Positions 9,270 through 18,995 of a DNA stretch of 64,000 nucleotides are shown piece by piece (position 1 is the first letter of the stretch; every line of letters begins with the position of its first letter). This DNA comes from Saccharopolyspora erythraea (GTDB lineage: Bacteria; Actinomycetota; Actinomycetes; Mycobacteriales; Pseudonocardiaceae). The position numbers and the translations under genes are program-made. The notes under the pieces were generated by a model. It saw only the letters and a list, made by a program, of their open reading frames with translations, searched no databases and had not been told where the DNA came from. The stretch is taken from assembly GCF_018141105.1 (NCBI RefSeq), contig NZ_CP054839.1, forward strand, positions 434,001 to 498,000, given 5' to 3'.

Positions 9270-10382
9270 GTGAATGCGCGTTCGTCGACCCTGCCGCCGC
9301 GGCCCGGGGCCTCCGCGGACCACCGAGCGCTGGACTGGAACGTCGCGATCAGCACGGCCATCCGGTTGATGAAGCCCGGTCCCGAGGTGCCGCGCGCGGA
9401 GGCGGAGGAGGCGGTGCGCTCGCTGCGCCGCTACAGCGTGGAAGCCGAGACGCACGTCCGCGAGCTGACCGGGCTCGGCGCCCACCTGCCGGTGCTGGAG
9501 GGCGATGTCGTCGACCGGCCGAACTGGGTGCGGGGTGCGGCGCACGGGCTCGCGGAGCTCACCGACGCGGCGCTCTCCAAGGCGCACGGCGTGGAGAGCG
9601 ACGGACCCGACCTGCTGAGCGGGATCAGCACCCGGGGAGCCGGGGTGCAGGCCGGGATCGTGCTGGCCTACCTCGGCGGCAAGGTGCTCGGGCAGTACGA
9701 CCCCTTCGGGCCGGCCGCGAACGGGCAGTCCGGCCGGTTGCTGCTGGTCGCGCCGAACATCGTCGCGGCGCACCAGGCGCTTGAGGTGCCGGGCGAGGAC
9801 TTCCGGATGTGGGTCTGCCTGCACGAGTCGACCCACCGGTTGCAGTTCACCGCCGTGCCGTGGCTGCGCGACCACTTCGCGGCCTCGCTCGGCTCGCTGC
9901 TCTCCGAGATGGAGGGAACCACCAGCGACCTGCTCAGCCGGTTGCCCGCCGTGGTGCGCGAGGTGCGCACCGGTCGCGGCGGTGAGTCCAGCCCCGGTGT
10001 GCTGGGCGTGATCGAGCTTCTGCAGACCCCGGAGCAGCGCGCCGCGCTGGACCGGATCATCGCGATCTCGACGCTGCTGGAGGGCCACGCCGACCACGTG
10101 ATGGACGCCGTCGGCCCGCGCGTGGTGCCCAGCGTCGCCACCATCCGCCAGCGGTTCACCGAGCGCCGCAAGGGCGGCGGGCTGCTCGACCGGATCCTGC
10201 GCAGCCTGCTCGGGGTCGACGCCAAGATCCGGCAGTACGCCCAGGGCGCCGCGTTCACCAGGCACGTCGTCGACCGGGTCGGCATGGAGGGCTTCAACGC
10301 CGTGTGGGCCTCGCCCGACCACCTGCCCACCCGCGCGGAGATCACCGCTCCCGCCACCTGGCTCCGCCGCGTCCACGGCTGA
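9270..10382 (+). CDS. Zinc-dependent metalloprotease-like protein (TIGR03883/TIGR03624-type, Rv3626c-like)
   Basis: A 370-residue predicted soluble protein. HESTH at residues 185-189 is an HExxH zinc motif, and a helical domain follows. The actinobacterial family is labelled a putative hydrolase or F420-biosynthesis-associated protein in some databases, without a proven substrate. GTG 9270 is chosen because TACGGT (9257-9262) stands 7 nt upstream, the spacing of a leaderless promoter; no SD is present. The gene follows dacB by 44 bp and precedes tilS, the same order as Rv3627c-Rv3626c-Rv3625c in mycobacteria. Peptidase activity is family-based and not shown here. Confidence 0.85.
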   Translation: MNARSSTLPPRPGASADHRALDWNVAISTAIRLMKPGPEVPRAEAEEAVRSLRRYSVEAETHVRELTGLGAHLPVLEGDVVDRPNWVRGAAHGLAELTDAALSKAHGVESDGPDLLSGISTRGAGVQAGIVLAYLGGKVLGQYDPFGPAANGQSGRLLLVAPNIVAAHQALEVPGEDFRMWVCLHESTHRLQFTAVPWLRDHFAASLGSLLSEMEGTTSDLLSRLPAVVREVRTGRGGESSPGVLGVIELLQTPEQRAALDRIIAISTLLEGHADHVMDAVGPRVVPSVATIRQRFTERRKGGGLLDRILRSLLGVDAKIRQYAQGAAFTRHVVDRVGMEGFNAVWASPDHLPTRAEITAPATWLRRVHG

Positions 10383-10456
10383 CGCCGCTCGACGGCCGCC
10401 GCCGCCGACTCCGTCGGCGCGTCGCGCCGCCGCCGCTGCCCGCGCCGCCGCGGCTA

Positions 10457-10475
10457 TGTCGCGCTACGCGCGACA
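10457..10475. repeat. Perfect palindromic hairpin upstream of tilS
   Basis: TGTCGCGC-TAC-GCGCGACA: 8-bp perfect arms and a 3-base loop, ending 8 bp before the tilS start. There is no T-run, so it is either a weak terminator for the upstream gene or an operator or dispersed repeat. Confidence 0.6.
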
Positions 10476-10483
10476 ATGACGCC

Positions 10484-11476
10484 GTGCCTGCCCCCGCCGC
10501 CGTCACCGCTACGCGAGCCGCCGTCCGGCGGCTCCTCGGCTCCGCCGAGGCGTCGCCGTCCGCGCCGCTCGGCGCGGTCGCCGTGGCGTGCTCCGGCGGC
10601 GCCGACTCGCTGGCGCTCGCGGCCGCCACCACGCACGTCGCGCGGCGCCGGGACATCGCCGTACACGGCCTCGTCGTAGACCACGGGCTCCAGGAGGGTT
10701 CCGCCGACGTGGCGAGCCGGGCGGCGGAGCAGCTGGAGGAGCTGGGGTGCGATGTCGTCCGCGTGCTCCCGGTCGAGGTCGGCCGTGACGGTGGTCCCGA
10801 AGCCGCCGCGCGGCGGGCGCGTTACGCGGCACTGGAGGCCGTCCGCCCTGCCGGCGCACCAGTCCTGCTCGGGCACACCCGCGACGACCAGGCCGAGACG
10901 GTGCTGCTCGGGCTCGGCAGGGGATCGGGGGCGCGGTCGATCGCGGGCATGCGCCCGGTCGACCTCCCATGGCTGCGTCCTTTCCTCGACGTGACCAGGG
11001 ACACAACACTGGCCGCGTGCGAGGCGCTCGGTCTGCGGCCGTGGCAGGACCCGCACAACTCGGACGCGAAGTTCACCCGCGTCCGGCTGCGCGCGGAGGT
11101 GCTCCCGCTGCTGGAGGAGGTCCTCCAGGGCGGTGTGGCCTCCGCGCTGGCGCGCACCGCGGTGCAGTTGCGGGAGGACGCCGACGCACTCGACGAGGTG
11201 GCCGCCGACGTGCGGAAACGGGTCGAGCACGGCGACGCGCTCGACGCCGGGGCCCTGTCGGCGAACCCGGCCGCGGTGCGGCGCCGGGTGCTGCGCGGCT
11301 GGCTGCTCGACCAAGGTGTCCGGGAGGTTTCCGACGCCCACCTCCGGGCCGCCGACGCGCTGGTCGGCAACTGGAAGGGACAGGGACCACATGCGTTGCC
11401 GGGCGGCTTTGTGCTGCGCCGGACCCATGGCACGCTGCGGGTGGAAGTGGCGGTCAAGCAACCGCCGGATTACTGA
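10484..11476 (+). CDS. tilS: tRNA(Ile)-lysidine synthase
   Basis: A 330-residue protein. It ligates lysine to C34 of the CAU-anticodon tRNA(Ile), changing its decoding from AUG to AUA and its charging from Met to Ile. The PP-loop ATP-binding motif SGGADS is at residues 37-42, with GHTRDDQAETVLLGL downstream, the typical second TilS signature, and a C-terminal region of about 100 residues. GTG 10484 gives the usual short N-terminus before the PP-loop. The protein is shorter than E. coli TilS, as is normal in actinobacteria. hpt follows after 81 bp. Confidence 0.95.
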   Translation: MPAPAAVTATRAAVRRLLGSAEASPSAPLGAVAVACSGGADSLALAAATTHVARRRDIAVHGLVVDHGLQEGSADVASRAAEQLEELGCDVVRVLPVEVGRDGGPEAAARRARYAALEAVRPAGAPVLLGHTRDDQAETVLLGLGRGSGARSIAGMRPVDLPWLRPFLDVTRDTTLAACEALGLRPWQDPHNSDAKFTRVRLRAEVLPLLEEVLQGGVASALARTAVQLREDADALDEVAADVRKRVEHGDALDAGALSANPAAVRRRVLRGWLLDQGVREVSDAHLRAADALVGNWKGQGPHALPGGFVLRRTHGTLRVEVAVKQPPDY

Positions 11477-11557
11477 TCGGTGAGAATTGGCGGCGCGGCG
11501 GGGCCGGGGACACCGGCGCCGCGCACGCTCACCGAATCGCGGAGAGGGGAATCCGGG

Positions 11558-12115
11558 GTGTACGAGGGCGACATTGCCTCCGTGCTCATCACCGAGCAGC
11601 AGATCAACGACAAGGTCGTCGAGCTGGCCAAGCAGGTCGACGAGGACTACCAGACGGGGCGTGGCGGCGATCTGCTGCTGGTCGGGGTGCTCAAGGGCGC
11701 GGTCATGTTCATGACCGACTTCGCCAGGGCCCTGCCCCAGCCCGCGCAGCTGGAGTTCATGGCCGTCAGCTCCTACGGCTCGTCCACCTCCTCCTCGGGC
11801 GTGGTGCGCATCCTCAAGGACCTCGACCGCGACATCGCGGGCCGCAACGTGGTGATCGTCGAGGACATCATCGACTCCGGCCTCACGCTGTCGTGGCTGC
11901 TCAAGAACCTCGCGTCGCGCAACCCGGCCTCCCTGGAGGTCTGCACGCTGCTGCGCAAGCCGGACGCGGTGCAGGTCGACGTGCCGGTGCGCTACGTCGG
12001 CTTCGACATCCCGAACGAGTTCGTGGTGGGTTACGGGCTGGACTACGCCGAGCGCTACCGTGACCTGCCCTACATCGGCACGCTCGATCCGAAGGTCTAC
12101 ACCTCCGGTGCGTGA
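11558..12115 (+). CDS. hpt: Hypoxanthine phosphoribosyltransferase
   Basis: A 185-residue type I phosphoribosyltransferase that salvages hypoxanthine or guanine to IMP or GMP using PRPP. The PRPP loop [13 protein letters not shown] is complete with its paired acidic residues, and [13 protein letters not shown] is the other family signature. GTG 11558 has GAGAGGGGA about 10 bases upstream. It is placed between tilS and ftsH; purine salvage next to ftsH is a widely conserved arrangement. Confidence 0.96.
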   Translation: MYEGDIASVLITEQQINDKVVELAKQVDEDYQTGRGGDLLLVGVLKGAVMFMTDFARALPQPAQLEFMAVSSYGSSTSSSGVVRILKDLDRDIAGRNVVIVEDIIDSGLTLSWLLKNLASRNPASLEVCTLLRKPDAVQVDVPVRYVGFDIPNEFVVGYGLDYAERYRDLPYIGTLDPKVYTSGA

Positions 12116-12172
12116 TCGCCGTTCGTGCCTGGATGACCCCGCACGCGTCACCGGCGGCGGTATCGTGCGAGG

Positions 12173-12232
12173 TACGCTGGCAGTCCTGCGTAATGCTCGG
12201 CGTAGTCGTGCGGTCGCGTCGGCCGGTACGCT
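12173..12232 (+). promoter_or_regulatory. Duplicated -10-like elements upstream of ftsH
   Basis: The decamer GGTACGCTGG occurs twice (12171-12180 and 12225-12234), each containing the -10-like hexamer TACGCT, 54 bp apart. No convincing -35 is visible at 17 bp from either. They may be tandem ftsH promoters. Confidence 0.35.
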
Positions 12233-12322
12233 GGTCTGAAGGGGTTGACGGCGGTGACGAGATGTGCCGTGGCCCGAAGTGACAGTCAGGGAGGGTCGAG
12301 GCCGCCCGACGGCCGCAAGTGA

Positions 12323-14755
12323 ATGGACCGAAAGCGCCTTCTCCGGAACCCGCTGCTATGGATCTTGACGGCGTTTCTGCTGATCTATGCCTTCAGCGTG
12401 CTCTTCGACGAGACTCGCAACTACCGCGAAGTCTCGACCTCGCAGGCTTTGGAGCAGATCGCCCAGGGCAAGGTCAAGGAAGCGACCATCGAGGACAAGG
12501 AGCAGCGGGTTCGTCTGACCCTCAAGGACGGCCAGACCTTCGAGAACAGCTCCGAGCTGATAGCCCAGTACCCCGCCGGTGCCACCGACCAGGTGGTGCA
12601 GGAGATCCGCGGCGCCCAGGTGCCGAGCTGGAACACCAAGGTCACCCAGGACTCGTTCTGGGTGCAGATGCTGTTCTACCTCGTGCCCATCGGCCTGCTG
12701 GTGCTGCTGCTGATGTGGATGATGAACAACGTCCAGGGCGGCGGCAACCGCGTGCTCAACTTCGGCAAGTCCAAGGCCAAGCAGCTCACCAAGGACATGC
12801 CCAAGACGTTGTTCGGCGACGTCGCGGGTGCCGACGAGGCCGTTGAGGAACTCCACGAGATCAAGGACTTCCTGCAGAACCCGGGCCGCTACCAGGCCCT
12901 CGGCGCCAAGATTCCCAAGGGCGTGCTGCTCTACGGCCCTCCGGGCACCGGCAAGACGCTGCTGGCGCGCGCGGTGGCAGGCGAGGCCGGGGTGCCGTTC
13001 TACTCGATCTCCGGTTCCGACTTCGTCGAGATGTTCGTCGGTGTCGGTGCCTCCCGGGTCCGCGACCTGTTCGAGCAGGCCAAGCAGAACGCCCCCTGCA
13101 TCGTCTTCGTCGACGAGATCGACGCGGTCGGCCGCCAGCGCGGCGCCGGCCTCGGCGGCGGCCACGACGAGCGCGAGCAGACGCTGAACCAGCTGCTGGT
13201 CGAGATGGACGGCTTCGACTCGCGCGGGGGCATCATCCTCATCGCGGCCACCAACCGGCCGGACATCCTCGACCCCGCGCTGCTGCGCCCGGGCCGCTTC
13301 GACCGCCAGATCCCGGTGTCCGCGCCGGACCTGCGCGGCCGCCGCGCGATCCTCGGCGTGCACTCCAAGGGCAAGCCGCTGGCGCAGGACGCCGACCTCG
13401 ACGGCCTGGCCAAGCGCACCGTCGGGTTCTCCGGCGCCGACCTGGAGAACGTGGTCAACGAGGCCGCGCTGCTCACCGCGCGGGAGAACGGCCAGCTCAT
13501 CACGGCCGCCGCGCTGGAGGAGTCGGTCGACCGTGTGATCGGTGGCCCGCGCCGCAAGAGCAAGATCATCTCGGAGCGGGACAAGAAGATCACCGCCTAC
13601 CACGAGGGCGGGCACGCGCTCGCCGCGTGGGCCATGCCCGACCTGGAGCCGGTCTACAAGCTCACGATCCTGCCGCGCGGCCGCACCGGCGGTCACGCCC
13701 TGGTCGTCCCCGAAGACGACAAGGACATGATGACGCGGTCGGAGATGATCGGCCGGCTGGTGTTCGCCCTCGGCGGGCGCTCGGCGGAGGAGCTGGTGTT
13801 CCACGAGCCCACCACCGGTGCCTCCAGCGACATCGAGCAGGCCACCAAGATCGCGCGCGCCATGGTCACCGAGTACGGCATGACCGCCCGGCTGGGCGCG
13901 GTGAAGTACGGCAAGGAGGAGGGCGACCCGTTCCTGGGCCGCTCGGCCGGCCAGCAGCCGAACTACTCGCTCGAGGTCGCCCACGAGATCGACGAGGAGG
14001 TGCGCAAGCTCATCGAGGCCGCGCACACCGAGGCGTGGGAGATCCTCAACACCTACCGCGACGTTCTCGACGAGCTCGTCCTCGAGCTGATCGAGAAGGA
14101 GACGCTGGTCCGCAAGGACCTGGAGCGCATCTTCACGAAGGTCGAGAAGCGGCCGCGGATCACCGCGTTCAACGACTTCGGCGGTCGCACCCCGTCGGAG
14201 AAGCCCCCGATCAAGACGCCGGGCGAGCTGGCCAGGGAGCGCGGCGAGCCGTGGCCCCCGGTCACCGAGCAGCCGCCGGCACCGGCGCCCGCTCCGGTCG
14301 GCGCGGGCCAGCAGCAGGGTGACGCGTCGCAGAGCAACGGCGTGGGCCAGTACGGCCAGCACCCGGGCACCGTGCAGTTCCCGCACCCCGGGCAGCAGCA
14401 GGGCCAGCAGGGCGGCTACCCGCAGCACGGCCAGTCCGGGCAGTACGGCCAGCCGGTCCCGCAGGCGGTGCCGCCGAACTACGGCGCGCCGCCCGGGTGG
14501 ACCCCGGCGACCTCGCCTTCGGGCTCGGCGCCCTCGGGTTCTCCGGTGCCATCGGGCGCCGAGCAGGGTGGCAACCAGTACAGCTGGGTGCCGTCCTGGG
14601 AGCGGAGCCAGCAGCCGCAGACCGGGCCGTCGCAGCCCGGCGGCGGCGACTCCAACGGGACGCCCGGCGCGCAGCCCGCGCAGGGTGAGGGGCAGTCCGG
14701 GCAGAGCCCGGACTCCACCGACGAGAACGGGAACGGCACCAGCACCAACCGGTGA
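12323..14755 (+). CDS. ftsH: ATP-dependent zinc metalloprotease FtsH
   Basis: An 810-residue membrane AAA protease that extracts and degrades misfolded membrane and regulatory proteins. Two N-terminal membrane segments (about 10-27 and 112-134) enclose the extracytoplasmic domain. Walker A GPPGTGKT is at 205-212, Walker B VFVDEID at 261-267, and the zinc motif HEGGH at 427-431. After the protease domain, residues beyond about 640 form a Gly/Gln/Pro/Ser-rich tail of some 170 residues that E. coli FtsH lacks; long tails of this kind are seen in actinobacterial homologues. ATG 12323 gives the family N-terminus [11 protein letters not shown]. folE starts 73 bp downstream. Confidence 0.97.
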   Translation: MDRKRLLRNPLLWILTAFLLIYAFSVLFDETRNYREVSTSQALEQIAQGKVKEATIEDKEQRVRLTLKDGQTFENSSELIAQYPAGATDQVVQEIRGAQVPSWNTKVTQDSFWVQMLFYLVPIGLLVLLLMWMMNNVQGGGNRVLNFGKSKAKQLTKDMPKTLFGDVAGADEAVEELHEIKDFLQNPGRYQALGAKIPKGVLLYGPPGTGKTLLARAVAGEAGVPFYSISGSDFVEMFVGVGASRVRDLFEQAKQNAPCIVFVDEIDAVGRQRGAGLGGGHDEREQTLNQLLVEMDGFDSRGGIILIAATNRPDILDPALLRPGRFDRQIPVSAPDLRGRRAILGVHSKGKPLAQDADLDGLAKRTVGFSGADLENVVNEAALLTARENGQLITAAALEESVDRVIGGPRRKSKIISERDKKITAYHEGGHALAAWAMPDLEPVYKLTILPRGRTGGHALVVPEDDKDMMTRSEMIGRLVFALGGRSAEELVFHEPTTGASSDIEQATKIARAMVTEYGMTARLGAVKYGKEEGDPFLGRSAGQQPNYSLEVAHEIDEEVRKLIEAAHTEAWEILNTYRDVLDELVLELIEKETLVRKDLERIFTKVEKRPRITAFNDFGGRTPSEKPPIKTPGELARERGEPWPPVTEQPPAPAPAPVGAGQQQGDASQSNGVGQYGQHPGTVQFPHPGQQQGQQGGYPQHGQSGQYGQPVPQAVPPNYGAPPGWTPATSPSGSAPSGSPVPSGAEQGGNQYSWVPSWERSQQPQTGPSQPGGGDSNGTPGAQPAQGEGQSGQSPDSTDENGNGTSTNR

Positions 14756-14828
14756 TGAACAGCCGCTTGACTCCGGACACGGCGGCCCGCTGCGCGCGGG
14801 CCGCCGGTTTCCGGTGGAGGAACGACAA

Positions 14829-15470
14829 TTGACCAGCACGGTCGGCGAGCCGGTCGGGCCGGAGGAGGACTCCGGGCCCGGCCGTTCGGCTTTTCACAAC
14901 CCGGTGTTCGACCAGGAGCGCGCTGAGGCGGCGATCCGGGAGCTGCTGCTCGCGGCGGGGGAGGACCCCGACCGCGAGGGCCTGCGCGAAACCCCGGCTC
15001 GCGTCGCGCGCGCGTACCGGGAGCTCTTCGCGGGGCTCTACACCGATCCGGACAAGGTCCTGGACCGCACCTTCGACGAGGCCCACGAGGAACTCGTCCT
15101 GGTCCGCGAGATCCCGATGTATTCCCAGTGTGAGCACCACCTCCTGCCGTTCCACGGGGTCGCGCACGTCGGGTACATCCCGAACGAGAAGGGCCGGGTC
15201 ACGGGGTTGTCGAAGCTGGCAAGGCTGGTGGACCTCTACGCCAAGCGCCCGCAGGTGCAGGAGCGGCTCACCTCGCAGGTCGCCGACGCGCTGATGCGCA
15301 GGCTGGAGCCGCGCGGGGTGATCGTGGTGATCGAGGCCGAGCACCTGTGCATGGGCATGCGCGGTATCCGCAAGGCGGGCTCGATGACCACGACCTCCGC
15401 GGTGCGCGGGATCTTCCGCAGCTCCGCGTCGTCGCGGTCCGAGGCGCTGTCGCTGATCAGGGGCACCTGA
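14829..15470 (+). CDS. folE: GTP cyclohydrolase I
   Basis: A 213-residue enzyme that converts GTP to dihydroneopterin triphosphate, the first step of folate synthesis. Predicted zinc ligands are Cys101 and His104 in [12 protein letters not shown], and Cys174 in EHLCMGMRG, matching the E. coli pattern. TTG 14829 is selected because GGAGG lies 8 nt upstream; a GTG 15 nt further up has no SD. The stop overlaps the folP ATG by one base, so folE opens a tightly packed folate operon (folE-folP-folB-folK). Confidence 0.96.
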   Translation: MTSTVGEPVGPEEDSGPGRSAFHNPVFDQERAEAAIRELLLAAGEDPDREGLRETPARVARAYRELFAGLYTDPDKVLDRTFDEAHEELVLVREIPMYSQCEHHLLPFHGVAHVGYIPNEKGRVTGLSKLARLVDLYAKRPQVQERLTSQVADALMRRLEPRGVIVVIEAEHLCMGMRGIRKAGSMTTTSAVRGIFRSSASSRSEALSLIRGT

Positions 15471-16318
15471 TGCACCCCAAGCTGCCGAACCCGCGCCGGT
15501 GCGCGGTGATGGGCGTGCTGAACGTGACACCGGACTCGTTCTCCGACGGCGGCCGCTACCTCGACCGCGCCGCGGCCGTGGCGCACGGCGTGCAGATGCA
15601 CCGCGCGGGCGCCGACATCGTCGACGTGGGCGGTGAGTCGACCCGGCCGGGTTCGGAGCGGGTCGACGCCGAGACCGAGATCGACCGGGTGCTGCCGGTG
15701 GTCACCGAGCTGGTCGCAGAGGGCGTGCCGGTCAGCGTGGACACCACGCGGGCCCGGGTCGCGGCGGCGACGGTGCGGGCCGGGGCGACCGTGATCAACG
15801 ACGTCTCCGGCGGGCTCGCCGACCCCGACATGGCCAAGGTCGCCGCCGAGACCGGGGTGCCGTGGGTGCTGATGCACTGGCGCGGCCACAGCAGGAACAT
15901 GAACTCGCTGGCCGTCTACACCGACGTCGTCACCGAGGTGCGCGACGAGCTGCGGCGGCAGGTCGACGCCGCGCTGGAGGCCGGGGTCGCCGAGGACGCG
16001 ATCGTGCTGGACCCCGGGCTGGGCTTCGCCAAGACCGGCGCCGACGACTGGCTCCTGCTGCAGCGGCTGGAGGTGCTGATCGACCTCGGCTTCCCGGTGC
16101 TGGTCGGGGCGTCGCGCAAGCGGTTCCTCGGCAGGCTGCTGGCCGACGCCGACGGCGAACCGCGGCCGCCTGCGGGGCGGGAGACCGCCACCGCCGTGGT
16201 CTCGGCGCTGGCCGCCGACCGGGGCGCGTGGGGCGTGCGGGTGCACGACGTCGTGGCCTCGTTGGACGCGGTGGCGGTGACCGCCGCGTGGAACAGCGGA
16301 GGAGAGCTCGGTGGCTGA
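15470..16318 (+). CDS. folP: Dihydropteroate synthase
   Basis: A 282-residue TIM-barrel enzyme joining p-aminobenzoate to dihydropterin pyrophosphate; it is the sulfonamide target. [11 protein letters not shown] at 18-28 is the pyrophosphate loop, and ESTRPG and the ASRKRFLG signature near the C-terminus are intact. ATG 15470 overlaps the folE stop; the folB GTG lies inside its last codons (8-bp overlap). Its length matches active FolP1 rather than inactive FolP2 paralogues. Confidence 0.96.
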   Translation: MHPKLPNPRRCAVMGVLNVTPDSFSDGGRYLDRAAAVAHGVQMHRAGADIVDVGGESTRPGSERVDAETEIDRVLPVVTELVAEGVPVSVDTTRARVAAATVRAGATVINDVSGGLADPDMAKVAAETGVPWVLMHWRGHSRNMNSLAVYTDVVTEVRDELRRQVDAALEAGVAEDAIVLDPGLGFAKTGADDWLLLQRLEVLIDLGFPVLVGASRKRFLGRLLADADGEPRPPAGRETATAVVSALAADRGAWGVRVHDVVASLDAVAVTAAWNSGGELGG

Positions 16319-16700
16319 CCGGATCACCCTGACCGGCCTGAAGGTCCGCGGCAACCACGGCGTGTTCGACCACGAGAAGCGCGACGGGCAGGACTTTCTC
16401 GTCGACATCACGGTGTGGATCGACCTGGCGGGTGCCGCCGCCGACGACGACCTCGCGCAGACGCTGCACTACGGGGAGATGGCCGAGCGCGCGGCGGAGA
16501 TCGTCGCCGGCCCCTCGCGAGACCTGATCGAGACCGTGGCGGCCGAGATCGCCGACGACATCATGGCCGACGGGCGGGCCCACGCCGCCGAGGTCACCAT
16601 CCACAAGCCGTCCGCGCCGATCCCGCTGACCTTCGCCGACGTCGCGGTGACGATCCGGCGTTCGCGCCGCGGCGGGCGCGGCAACGTCGTCCCGGCCTGA
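16311..16700 (+). CDS. folB: Dihydroneopterin aldolase
   Basis: A 129-residue protein of normal FolB length, cleaving dihydroneopterin to 6-hydroxymethyl-dihydropterin. The family features [16 protein letters not shown] at the N-terminus, the LHYGEMAE active-site Glu region, and HKPSAPIP near the C-terminus are visible. GTG 16311 overlaps folP by 8 bp, indicating translational coupling. Confidence 0.95.
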   Translation: MADRITLTGLKVRGNHGVFDHEKRDGQDFLVDITVWIDLAGAAADDDLAQTLHYGEMAERAAEIVAGPSRDLIETVAAEIADDIMADGRAHAAEVTIHKPSAPIPLTFADVAVTIRRSRRGGRGNVVPA

Positions 16701-16721
16701 GCCGGCAGCGGGGAGGTCGCG

Positions 16722-17225
16722 TTGAGCAGGGCAGTGCTGTCGTTGGGGTCGAACCTCGGTGACCGGCTGGCGCACCTGCGGCTGGCCGTCGAGGGCTTCT
16801 CCGACGTGCTGGTCGCGGCGTCCCCGGTCTACGAGACCGCGCCGTGGGGCGTGACCGACCAGCCGGACTTCCTCAACGCGGTCATCGTCGTGGAGTCGGC
16901 CGGCGTCGACGAGTGGGGCTGGCTGCGGCGCGGGCAGGAGCTGGAGCGCGCCGCCGAGCGCGTGCGGGAGCGGCGCTGGGGCCCGCGGACGCTGGACGTG
17001 GACGTGGTGTCGGTCGACGACGTCCGCAGCGACGACCCCGAGCTGCTGCTGCCGCACCCCGGCACGCCCAGCCGGGCGACCGTGCTGATCCCGTGGCACT
17101 CGATCGACCCGGAGGCGCAGCTCCCGGGTCGCGGCCCGGTCGCCGCGCTGCTCGCGGCGTTGCCGGAGGACGAGGTGTCCGGGGTCCGGCTGCGCGCCGA
17201 CCTGGATCTGCGGCCGTCCGGCTGA
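16722..17225 (+). CDS. folK: 2-amino-4-hydroxy-6-hydroxymethyldihydropteridine pyrophosphokinase
   Basis: A 167-residue HPPK transferring pyrophosphate from ATP to hydroxymethyl-dihydropterin, supplying the FolP substrate. LSLGSNLGDR is at the N-terminus, and WGPRTLDVDVVSVDD carries the paired Asp residues that bind Mg-ATP. TTG 16722 follows GGGGAGG at good spacing. It is the last gene of the folate operon and is followed by a strong terminator. Confidence 0.95.
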   Translation: MSRAVLSLGSNLGDRLAHLRLAVEGFSDVLVAASPVYETAPWGVTDQPDFLNAVIVVESAGVDEWGWLRRGQELERAAERVRERRWGPRTLDVDVVSVDDVRSDDPELLLPHPGTPSRATVLIPWHSIDPEAQLPGRGPVAALLAALPEDEVSGVRLRADLDLRPSG

Positions 17226-17248
17226 GCGGGAACCGGTTTGTCCGAAGT

Positions 17249-17289
17249 GGAGCGGGGCCGCCGCGCTCCGAGCCCGGCGGCCCCGCTCC
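17249..17289. terminator. Terminator between folK and merR
   Basis: A 15-bp perfect stem GGAGCGGGGCCGCCG / CGGCGGCCCCGCTCC with an 11-base loop between convergent genes; it can serve both strands. Confidence 0.8.
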
Positions 17290-17292
17290 CGG

Positions 17293-18237
17293 TCACCTGG
17301 CCGACGCGCGCAGGGCGGCGGCGAGCCACTTCGAGCCGGCCTCGGTGTTCGGGTGCTGCGGCCAGCCGTTGATCGTGGCCATCAGCTCCCAGTAGCGGGA
17401 GAGCCGCTCGTCGTGCTGCTGGTAGTGGTCGGCCAGCCAGTTGCGGAACTCCGCCGAGTCCGGCTTGCCGTACTCCTCCGTCGACAGCTCGACGATCCGC
17501 GCCACGAGCGCCGCGGCCTCCGGCCCCTCCGGCGACGTGCCCGCCTCGGCGGCCTGTCGCGCCTGGTCGGTGACCGCCCACCACTTGTGGGCGTCCTCCG
17601 GCGCCGGACCGCTCATCGACTCCCCGGCGTCCCTGCGGTCGGAGTGCTCCTGAGAGGCGCTGCGGACCAGGTGCCGGAAGTCCGGGTCGGCGACCAGCTC
17701 CGCGAGCTCGATCCACGCCTCGACCTGCTCGGTCGACGGGTCCTCGGGGAGGTTGGGCTTGGCCGAACGCATCCACTCGGCGAAGTCGGGGTTGATGTTG
17801 AGCCCCTCGGTCATCTCGTCCCAGAACTCGTCGATGAGCCGGTTGCGCTCGGAGTCCGACATCTTGGCCAGCTTGTGCATGAGTCTCACCTCTTCGGTCG
17901 TGCGGCGCAGTTTCACGACCGCGCGCAGCACCGCCCGGCGGGTCCGCAGCAACCGCATCTGCTCTTCCAGCAGTGCGAGGTGCGCTTCGGCCAGCTTCGG
18001 CAGCGTGGTCTCGCGCTCCAGGACGCTGCGGACCTCGTCCAGACCGGCCCCCAGCTCGCGCAGCGTGCGGACCAGTTCCAGCTTCGAGATCGCCGAGACG
18101 TCGTAGAGGCGGTAGCCCGAGTGCGTGCGGTCGGTGGGCGGCACCACGCCGCTGTCGGAGTAGAACCGGATCGTCTTCACCGGCAGGCCGGTGCGCCTGG
18201 CGAGTTCGCCGATCGTGTAGAGCCTGGTGTCGTCCAC
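17293..18237 (-). CDS. MerR-family transcriptional regulator
   Basis: A 314-residue protein. Residues 5-75 form a MerR winged helix: YTIGELARRTGLPVKTIRFY, then the GYRLYD wing. A coiled-coil-like helix follows near 85-125. The C-terminal 180 residues are helical and Trp/Glu/Asp-rich with no cysteine cluster, so it is not a metal sensor; it may bind a small molecule or protein. GTG 18237 is the family-like start; the only SD is a weak AAGG. It is divergent from the DUF3180 gene with 93 bp between starts. The target is unknown. Confidence 0.85.
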   Translation of the reverse strand: MDDTRLYTIGELARRTGLPVKTIRFYSDSGVVPPTDRTHSGYRLYDVSAISKLELVRTLRELGAGLDEVRSVLERETTLPKLAEAHLALLEEQMRLLRTRRAVLRAVVKLRRTTEEVRLMHKLAKMSDSERNRLIDEFWDEMTEGLNINPDFAEWMRSAKPNLPEDPSTEQVEAWIELAELVADPDFRHLVRSASQEHSDRRDAGESMSGPAPEDAHKWWAVTDQARQAAEAGTSPEGPEAAALVARIVELSTEEYGKPDSAEFRNWLADHYQQHDERLSRYWELMATINGWPQHPNTEAGSKWLAAALRASAR

Positions 18238-18330
18238 GTCAAAGCACCTTCGACCCTCCAGCAGGGGGAGACTCAAGCGCTGATTCTCCGCCGTTGCCGT
18301 CAGCGGCGGTGCGGGTGGGATGCTTGTGGC

Positions 18331-18813
18331 GTGGACCCGCAGCACGAACACATGTCCTTCACCAAACCACGGCAACTGGTGGCGGCTGCCCTGGTCGCGG
18401 CGGTCCTGGTCTACCTGCTCGTCCGGATGGCCTACGGGGTGCTGCCGCAGCTGCCGACGTTCGCCGGGGCGACCCTGCTGCTGATCGCGCTGATCGACGT
18501 CGTGTTCGCGCTGACCATGCGCCCGCGGATCAAGCGCAGGCCGGGCACCGAGCCGGTCGACCCGCTGACGGCGGCGCGCGCGGTGGCGCTGGCGAAGGCG
18601 TCGTCGCTGGCCGGGGCGATCATGGGCGGGGTGTGGGTCGGCCTGCTGGCCTACCTGCTGCCGGAGCGCGGGACCGTGCAGGCGGCCGGCGCCGACACCG
18701 TCGCCGCGGTGGTCGGTCTGGTCAGCGCGGCCGCGCTGGTCGCGGCGGGGCTGTGGCTGGAGCACTGCCTGCGCAACCCCGACGAGCCCGAGGAACCGCT
18801 CGACGAGGACTGA
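18331..18813 (+). CDS. DUF3180 membrane protein
   Basis: A 160-residue protein with four hydrophobic segments (roughly 15-37, 41-62, 85-107 and 118-140) and an acidic C-terminal tail. It resembles the actinobacterial DUF3180 proteins found downstream of folK (Rv3605c in M. tuberculosis). Here a MerR gene has come between them. GTG 18331 is used; ATG 18352, giving MSFTKPRQL, is equally plausible, and neither has an SD. Function is unknown. Confidence 0.8.
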   Translation: MDPQHEHMSFTKPRQLVAAALVAAVLVYLLVRMAYGVLPQLPTFAGATLLLIALIDVVFALTMRPRIKRRPGTEPVDPLTAARAVALAKASSLAGAIMGGVWVGLLAYLLPERGTVQAAGADTVAAVVGLVSAAALVAAGLWLEHCLRNPDEPEEPLDED

Positions 18814-18849
18814 ATGGCCGATGGCGGGGACTGAACGGCCGGTGGTGGG
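18808..18849 (+). repeat. Two-copy 21-bp direct repeat at the DUF3180 stop
   Basis: Units 18808-18828 and 18829-18849 agree at 18 of 21 positions and both contain GACTGAA, so the repeat duplicates the Asp-stop end of the gene. A degraded third unit may follow. Confidence 0.6.
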
Positions 18850-18906
18850 GACGGGGATTGGCGGCCGGGGCGCGGAAATCGGGCCCGTCCGGATGCGTTG
18901 ATCGGG

Positions 18907-18969
18907 TGTTCGAGAGTGGGCCGATCAGACCAAAGTGGAGCCGCGTTGTTCGCCTCCAGGTCTCGAACA
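18907..18969. repeat. Widely spaced inverted repeat before the DUF6779-like gene
   Basis: TGTTCGAGA (18907-18915) and TCTCGAACA (18961-18969) are exact inverted copies 45 bp apart, just upstream of the -10 at 18983. The arrangement could allow a looping regulator, or be chance. Confidence 0.4.
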
Positions 18970-18995
18970 GATAAACGCCCGGTACCGTGGTGCCC

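Noticed and set aside
18907-18969. LexA/SOS box
   Set aside because: The arms match TCGAAC/GTTCGA but are 45 bp apart rather than 4.
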